Source: Gammaproteobacteria bacterium
Lineage (GTDB): Bacteria > Pseudomonadota > Gammaproteobacteria > Pseudomonadales > Azotimanducaceae
Assembly: GCA_009840715.1 (NCBI GenBank)
Contig: VXNE01000352.1
Coordinates: 1 to 6,861, forward strand
Direction of reading: 5' to 3'
DNA length: 6,861 nucleotides
Below are positions 5,075-6,861 of this stretch, in pieces. Within the stretch, counting starts at the first letter, position 1; every line of letters starts with the position of its first letter. The notes under the pieces are model-generated. The model made no database searches. It saw only the letters and a list, made by a program, of their open reading frames with translations, and had not been told where the DNA came from. The position numbers and the translations under genes were made by a program.

Positions 5075-6331
5075 TCAGGAACTCCCAACGTTCCTCGGCA
5101 CGTCCCGGAACGGGCCCGTGTCCATGCGCGGCTCCTTCGGCATGCCCAGTACCCGCTCCGCGATGATGTTGCGCTGGATCTCGTCCGTCCCACCGGCGAT
5201 GGATGTGGCCGGCACGGAAACCAGGATCTCGGCAATCGTGCCGGCGCGCGGGCCGTCGTCCCCAGACAGCATCGCGTCGGCGCCCGAGATCAGCGTGTGT
5301 ACGCGCGCGGCGGCGCGGGCGACGTGGCTTGCGGCGAGCTTTCCGAGGGACCCTTCCGGCCCCTGCGGTCGCCCCTGTTCCTGGGCCGCCCGCGCGCGCC
5401 GCGCCGTCCACTCGGCGGACTTCACCAGGGTAAGGAGCTTCGCCACCTCCTGGCGTACGACCGGATCGTCGAGGCGTCCCGTCTCCCGGGCGCGCGGCAA
5501 CACGAGGTCCACCCGTCCCGCGCGTTGCGGGTACCACTTGTAGGGCTCCATGATCGTGGCGATCTCGCGCGCTTCCTCTTCGTAGATGCGACCCACGCGC
5601 TCGCGCGCGGAGGCATGGGTACGAAGCGCATCCGCGCCGCGCCGCTCGTGGGCCAGCGTGGTCATGGCGACGCGCCAGCCGTTGCCGGTTTCGGAGACCC
5701 GGTACTCGGGCGGGATCCGGGCGTCGGTGAAGAACACCTGGTTGAACGACGCGTGCCCGTTCATCTGCCGCAACTGGCGCACCTCGACGCCGGGCTGCTC
5801 CATGTCGAGGACGAAGTACGTCAGTCCCTGGTGCTTCGGCACGTCCCAGTCCGTGCGCGCGAGCAGCAGCCCGTAGTGGGCATGGTGCGCGCTCGTGGTC
5901 CAGACCTTCTGGCCGTTGACCACCCACTGCTGCCCGTCGAAGTCTGCCCGGGTGGTGGCGCCCGCCAGGTCGGAGCCGCTCCCCGGCTCGCTGAAGAGCT
6001 GGCACCACGTGTCCTCGCCGGTCAGGATGCGGCGCAGGAAGCGTTCCTTGTGGAAGTCATTGCCGTGCTCGAGGAGCGTCGCGGCCGCGAGGAGGCGGAT
6101 GCCGGCCTTGGCCACGCCGACCGCGCCGATCTTCGCGAACTCCTCGTCCACGGCCTGGGAGACCGGCACCGGCAAGCCGAGCCCGAACCACTCGCGCGGC
6201 CAGTGCGGCACGCCCCAACCGGCGTCCGCCAGCATGTTGCGCCACTCCACGAGGGGGCGGTCCGGGTCCCAGTGCGCTTCGAGCCACTGGCGGACCTCTG
6301 CGCGGATCTCGGCTTCGCTCCGTTCGCTCAT
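5075..6331 (-). CDS. Acyl-CoA dehydrogenase, FadE/PimC-like subunit
   Basis: A complete 418-residue flavoprotein of the acyl-CoA dehydrogenase family, expected to introduce an alpha,beta double bond in an acyl-CoA and pass electrons to ETF. The N-terminal helical domain covers about 1-108 (with DAGWGVPHWP near 36-45). The mid beta domain opens with 'CQLFSEPGSGSDLA' (110-123), the flavin/substrate loop, and VWTTSAHHAHY (143-153). The C-terminal helical domain ends with 'AGGTDEIQRNIIAERVLG' (379-396). The MCAD-position catalytic Glu (in YEGT) is Gly380 here, while Glu229 in 'LAHER' aligns with the alternative base of isovaleryl-CoA dehydrogenase. The enzyme thus looks active but belongs to the branched or bulky substrate branch. 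It follows another dehydrogenase gene by four bases, with GGAG (6342-6339) before its ATG, which suggests a heteromeric enzyme such as the mycobacterial FadE (ChsE) pairs or PimC/PimD. Substrate inference is weak. Confidence 0.96.
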   Translation of the reverse strand: MSERSEAEIRAEVRQWLEAHWDPDRPLVEWRNMLADAGWGVPHWPREWFGLGLPVPVSQAVDEEFAKIGAVGVAKAGIRLLAAATLLEHGNDFHKERFLRRILTGEDTWCQLFSEPGSGSDLAGATTRADFDGQQWVVNGQKVWTTSAHHAHYGLLLARTDWDVPKHQGLTYFVLDMEQPGVEVRQLRQMNGHASFNQVFFTDARIPPEYRVSETGNGWRVAMTTLAHERRGADALRTHASARERVGRIYEEEAREIATIMEPYKWYPQRAGRVDLVLPRARETGRLDDPVVRQEVAKLLTLVKSAEWTARRARAAQEQGRPQGPEGSLGKLAASHVARAAARVHTLISGADAMLSGDDGPRAGTIAEILVSVPATSIAGGTDEIQRNIIAERVLGMPKEPRMDTGPFRDVPRNVGSS

Positions 6332-6335
6332 CCTG

Positions 6336-6861
6336 CTACTCCGGCCACTGTTCCAGCATCCGCTCGCGATGGTGGGTCGCGTCCCCGAACAGCACCTCCG
6401 AGCTCTTCGCGCGCTTGAACCAGAGGTGCGTGTCGTTGTCCCAGGTGAAGCCGATGCCGCCGTGCAACTGGATGCAGTCCGCCGCCGCCTGCAGGTACGT
6501 GTCGGACGCCGAGGCTTTCGCGAGCGACGCCAGCGCCGGCGCGTCCGGGGCGCTCCCCGCGACGGCGGAGGCGGCCTGGTATGCAGCGGACTTGGCGAGC
6601 TCCACTTCGAGCAGCATGTCCGCGCACTTGTGCTTGACGGCCTGGAACGAGCCGATCGGGCGGCCGAACTGCATGCGGAGCTTCGTGTAGTCGATGGCGG
6701 AGTCGAGCATCTGCTGTGCCCCGCCGACCATCTCGCTCGCGAGCGCCGTCGCCGCGTCGACGAGGATCCGCTCCAGCGCCGGCGCGCCGGCGCCGGGCTG
6801 GCCCCGGGGGTGGGGGGGGTCGGGTCGGGCGGCGAGGCGCGCGCGGGTTAGGGTGGGGGGG
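6336..6861 (-). CDS. Acyl-CoA dehydrogenase, C-terminal part (5' end outside window)
   Basis: The frame is open from the TAG stop (6338-6336) to the right window edge, so only the C-terminal helical domain is seen. The clearly homologous part runs from about 'ALERILVDAATALASE' through MVGGAQ, the flavin-contact motif 'RMQFGRPIGSFQAVKHKCAD', and 'IQLHGGIGFTWDNDTHLWFKRA' to the end. The Met encoded at 6731 is internal, not the start. The position of the MCAD catalytic Glu is not a Glu (EVLFGDATH), as expected for the non-catalytic or alternative-base partner in paired dehydrogenases. Together with the following dehydrogenase gene it probably forms an alpha2-beta2 enzyme. The 5'-most ~20 codons (6804-6861) translate to Pro/Arg-rich sequence unlike the family and may come from unreliable bases. 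Presence of the domain is secure; the N-terminal boundary is not. Confidence 0.93.
   Translation of the reverse strand, partial: PPTLTRARLAARPDPPHPRGQPGAGAPALERILVDAATALASEMVGGAQQMLDSAIDYTKLRMQFGRPIGSFQAVKHKCADMLLEVELAKSAAYQAASAVAGSAPDAPALASLAKASASDTYLQAAADCIQLHGGIGFTWDNDTHLWFKRAKSSEVLFGDATHHRERMLEQWPE
6339..6342 (-). promoter_or_regulatory. Shine-Dalgarno for the complete dehydrogenase, at the end of the upstream gene
   Basis: GGAG on the minus strand lies in the last codons of the partial dehydrogenase, immediately before its TAG and seven bases before ATG 6331. It supports that start and tight translational linkage of the two subunits. Confidence 0.6.
6804..6861. other. G-homopolymer-rich window end, probably low-quality sequence
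   Basis: From about 6804 the plus strand becomes runs of G (GGGGG, eight Gs at 6812-6819, and a final run of seven) with almost no C-rich codon structure. The dehydrogenase frame stays open, but its product no longer resembles the family. This looks like a contig or read end with base-calling errors, not biology. Confidence 0.5.

Noticed and set aside
3052..5235. Minus-strand open frame of 727 codons overlapping sulfatase 2 and the esterase
   Set aside because: It is an out-of-frame shadow, extremely Arg-rich, and spans two genes with their own starts and ribosome sites.
3762..5543. Long plus-strand open frame (593 codons) opposite the esterase and dehydrogenase
   Set aside because: It crosses three well-supported minus-strand genes and its product is a low-complexity Arg/Ala/Val/Gly-rich sequence without domains. 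It is a typical antisense shadow in GC-rich DNA.
5046..6008. N-terminal extension of the esterase frame into the dehydrogenase gene
   Set aside because: The extension is an Arg/Gly-rich shadow of dehydrogenase codons. A strong AAAGGAG site precedes ATG 5045 and the fold begins right after it.
5060..6418. Plus-strand open frame of 452 codons opposite the complete dehydrogenase
   Set aside because: It is entirely antisense to a gene with clear family motifs, and no fold or motif can be recognised.

Overview
This is a GC-rich bacterial window with tightly packed genes, probably from an uncultured environmental bacterium. I cannot assign a phylum. The content (two cytosolic-type sulfatases, paired acyl-CoA dehydrogenases, an EstB-like serine hydrolase and a VapBC module) fits a versatile aerobic heterotroph that degrades lipid-like or sulfated organic compounds. 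No rRNA, tRNA, CRISPR array, transposase or attachment site was seen. No gene-free stretch exceeds about 110 bases.

Layout. Positions 1-1670, plus strand: the 3' end of a DUF4386-like membrane protein, then a complete choline-sulfatase-like enzyme 14 bases downstream. Positions 1718-2382, minus strand: an AbrB-fold antitoxin and PIN-domain toxin pair (vapB-vapC) with a TAGTG stop/start overlap, convergent with the sulfatase. Its upstream region (2383-2492) is locally AT-rich and carries a candidate operator. Positions 2493-6861, minus strand: a likely operon transcribed from the right edge. Its order is acyl-CoA dehydrogenase (only the C-terminal part is in the window), a second complete acyl-CoA dehydrogenase, a family VIII carboxylesterase/beta-lactamase-fold hydrolase, and a second sulfatase. 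The gaps are 4, 29 and 21 bases.

How the genes may work together (inference). The two dehydrogenases look like the two subunits of a heteromeric enzyme of the type used for steroid side chains, pimeloyl-CoA or other bulky acyl-CoAs. The esterase and sulfatase would remove acyl and sulfate esters from the same substrate. The cassette therefore looks like a catabolic pathway for a sulfated, esterified or sterol/lipid-like compound. Neither sulfatase has a signal peptide, so the substrate would have to be inside the cell.

Most notable points: sulfatase 2 has Val in place of the near-invariant Lys of the GKWH motif. The complete dehydrogenase lacks the MCAD-position catalytic Glu but has a Glu at the isovaleryl-CoA-dehydrogenase position. 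The esterase and sulfatase 2 share one reading frame and are separated by one amber codon. The last ~60 bases are a G-homopolymer-rich tract that looks like a poor contig end. I found no convincing new defence or mobile system.
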